Below the pieces are notes generated by a model. The model was not told the DNA's origin. It worked only from the letters and a program-made list of their open reading frames with translations, and ran no database searches. 22,658 nucleotides of DNA from JBOGZD01 sp050697155. GTDB taxonomy: Bacteria > Actinomycetota > Thermoleophilia > Solirubrobacterales > 70-9. Positions within the stretch are counted from its first letter, which is position 1. Each line of letters begins with the position of its first letter. A program made the position numbers and the translations under genes. Shown here piece after piece: positions 21,774-22,658 of the stretch. The DNA lies in the NCBI GenBank assembly GCA_050697155.1, contig JBOGZD010000039.1, positions 1 to 22,658 on the forward strand, given 5' to 3'.

Positions 21774-22658
21774 TCAGGCCCGTCGCGCGAGCACCTGGTA
21801 GATCGAGGTGAACCCGGTCTCGAAGCCGTTTCGCGCCGCGCGGAGGTAGAGCCGCCAGACGCGCACCCGCTGCTCGCCGGCGAGCCGCACGGCCTCATCG
21901 CGATGCTCGTCGAGCCGGCGCGCCCAGTGGCGAAGCGTCTCCGCGTAGTCGTCGCCGAAGCCCTCGACGTGCTCGGTCTCAAAGCCGGCGCGCTCCAGCG
22001 CCAGCAGGACCCGCGAGAGATGCAGCGGCTCGGCGTCGGGGAAGACGTAGCGCTCCGAGAACGGGCCCGCGGCCGGGTCGGTGTGGCGCAGGCGGGCGAT
22101 GCCGTGATTGAGCAGCCGACTGCCCGCGGGCAGCAGCGCCGCGAGGCGCTCGGCGTAGAGGTCGATCCGCCCGGCGCCGACGTGCTCGACCATGCCGATG
22201 CTGGCGAGCGCGTCGAAGCGCTCGCCGGCGAGGTCGCGGTAGTCCGTCACCCGGATCTCGACCCGCTCGCCAACCCCGGCCTCGGCGGCGCGCTCGCGCG
22301 CGAGCCGCGCCTGCGGCTCCGAGAGCGTGATCCCGACGACCTCGACCCCGTGGCGGGCGGCGGCGTGGATCGCGAAGCTCCCCCAGCCGCAGCCGATGTC
22401 GAGCACCCGCTCGCCAGGGCGAAGCTCGAGCTTTCGGCAGACCAGCTCGAGCTTCTCCTCCTGGGCTGCCTCGAGCGTCTCGGCCCCACGGGAGAAGATC
22501 GCGCACGAGTAGGTCAGCGAACGGTCGAGGAAGAGGGCGAAGAACTCGGGCGGGAGGTCGTAGTGGTGGCGGACGGCACGGGCGTCGCGGGCCTTCGAGC
22601 GCCGCCCGCCGCGCGGGCGAAGCTCGGCGGCGGGCCGCCGGGGCGGCCGGGTGAGGCC
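21774..22658 (-). CDS. cyclopropane-fatty-acyl-phospholipid synthase family protein, 5' end cut by the window
   Basis: The visible part has 294 residues; the N-terminus lies beyond base 22658. The frame begins before any start codon, and the segment HHYDLPPEFFALFLDRSLTY followed by SCAIF is the family's N-terminal hallmark. The SAM-binding motif LDIGCGWGSFAIHAA follows, then GITLSEPQ, GMVEHVG and ERYVFPDAEPLHLSRV. It is a Cfa/mycolic-acid cyclopropane synthase homologue that methylenates (or methylates) double bonds of membrane lipid acyl chains using S-adenosylmethionine. Full-length members have about 400 residues, so roughly a quarter is missing. Confidence 0.92.
   Translation of the reverse strand, partial: GLTRPPRRPAAELRPRGGRRSKARDARAVRHHYDLPPEFFALFLDRSLTYSCAIFSRGAETLEAAQEEKLELVCRKLELRPGERVLDIGCGWGSFAIHAAARHGVEVVGITLSEPQARLARERAAEAGVGERVEIRVTDYRDLAGERFDALASIGMVEHVGAGRIDLYAERLAALLPAGSRLLNHGIARLRHTDPAAGPFSERYVFPDAEPLHLSRVLLALERAGFETEHVEGFGDDYAETLRHWARRLDEHRDEAVRLAGEQRVRVWRLYLRAARNGFETGFTSIYQVLARRA

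Noticed and set aside
1..22658. CRISPR array, insertion sequence, integrase, tRNA or rRNA
   Set aside because: No regularly spaced repeats, transposase or recombinase motifs, or RNA-gene signatures were recognised by eye; a tRNAscan or Infernal run would settle the RNA question.

Overview
The window is about 22.7 kb of very GC-rich, tightly packed chromosomal DNA. The gene set points to an actinobacterium, most likely the Thermoleophilia/Solirubrobacterales group. Evidence: DrrA/DrrB-type ABC genes next to a MarR regulator, a DUF559/AbiEi-like protein, a membrane Ser/Thr kinase, several secreted proteins with basic Cys-containing add-on segments, RTX-like repeats on a secreted peptidase, and frequent GTG/TTG starts. 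The taxonomic call is inference. I see no tRNA, rRNA, CRISPR array, transposase or prophage gene. No stretch longer than about 140 bases lacks a gene.

Layout. (1) 1-798, + strand: a small protein overlapping a DUF6036-type nucleotidyltransferase-like protein, a possible toxin-antitoxin-like pair. (2) 4477-729, - strand: SDR dehydrogenase, secreted PI-PLC-like phosphodiesterase (apparently CTG-started), secreted metallo-beta-lactamase-fold hydrolase; the last runs 70 bp into the convergent nucleotidyltransferase gene. (3) 4616-7661, + strand: secreted M14 zinc carboxypeptidase with RTX-type repeats, then a Ppx/GppA phosphatase. (4) 9046-7709, - strand: secreted clan-A glycoside hydrolase, divergent from (5) 9160-11436, + strand, a molybdopterin oxidoreductase. 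(6) 14238-11480, - strand: MarR regulator, GNAT acetyltransferase, glycolipid-binding-like protein, DUF559 endonuclease-like protein. (7) 14324-16961, + strand: a three-gene DrrABC-like ABC exporter divergent from marR. (8) 20160-17043, - strand: receptor-like Ser/Thr kinase, then a BBE-type FAD oxidase. (9) 20297-21763, + strand: amidase, convergent with a cyclopropane-fatty-acid synthase cut by the window end.

The most unusual feature is a family of three 39-bp near-palindromic elements (2203-2241, 11452-11490, 12396-12434). In minus-strand RNA each can fold as two 17-nt arms around a 5-nt loop, and the last three loop bases are always ATG. In two copies this ATG is the best start codon of a minus-strand gene (MBL hydrolase and DUF559 protein), giving N-termini of the form MR-(S/P)-RSPN. 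The DUF559 gene starts inside one copy and stops inside another, so it looks like a cassette bracketed by the repeat. This arrangement resembles a transposase or endonuclease gene flanked by its cognate palindromes and is the best candidate for an undescribed system here.

Other notable points: a probable CTG start overlapping a TGA stop; a marR promoter with its operator between -35 and -10; several strong palindromes in divergent promoter regions; a molybdoenzyme with no obvious Cys/Sec ligand at the usual place; and a kinase with a shortened C-lobe.
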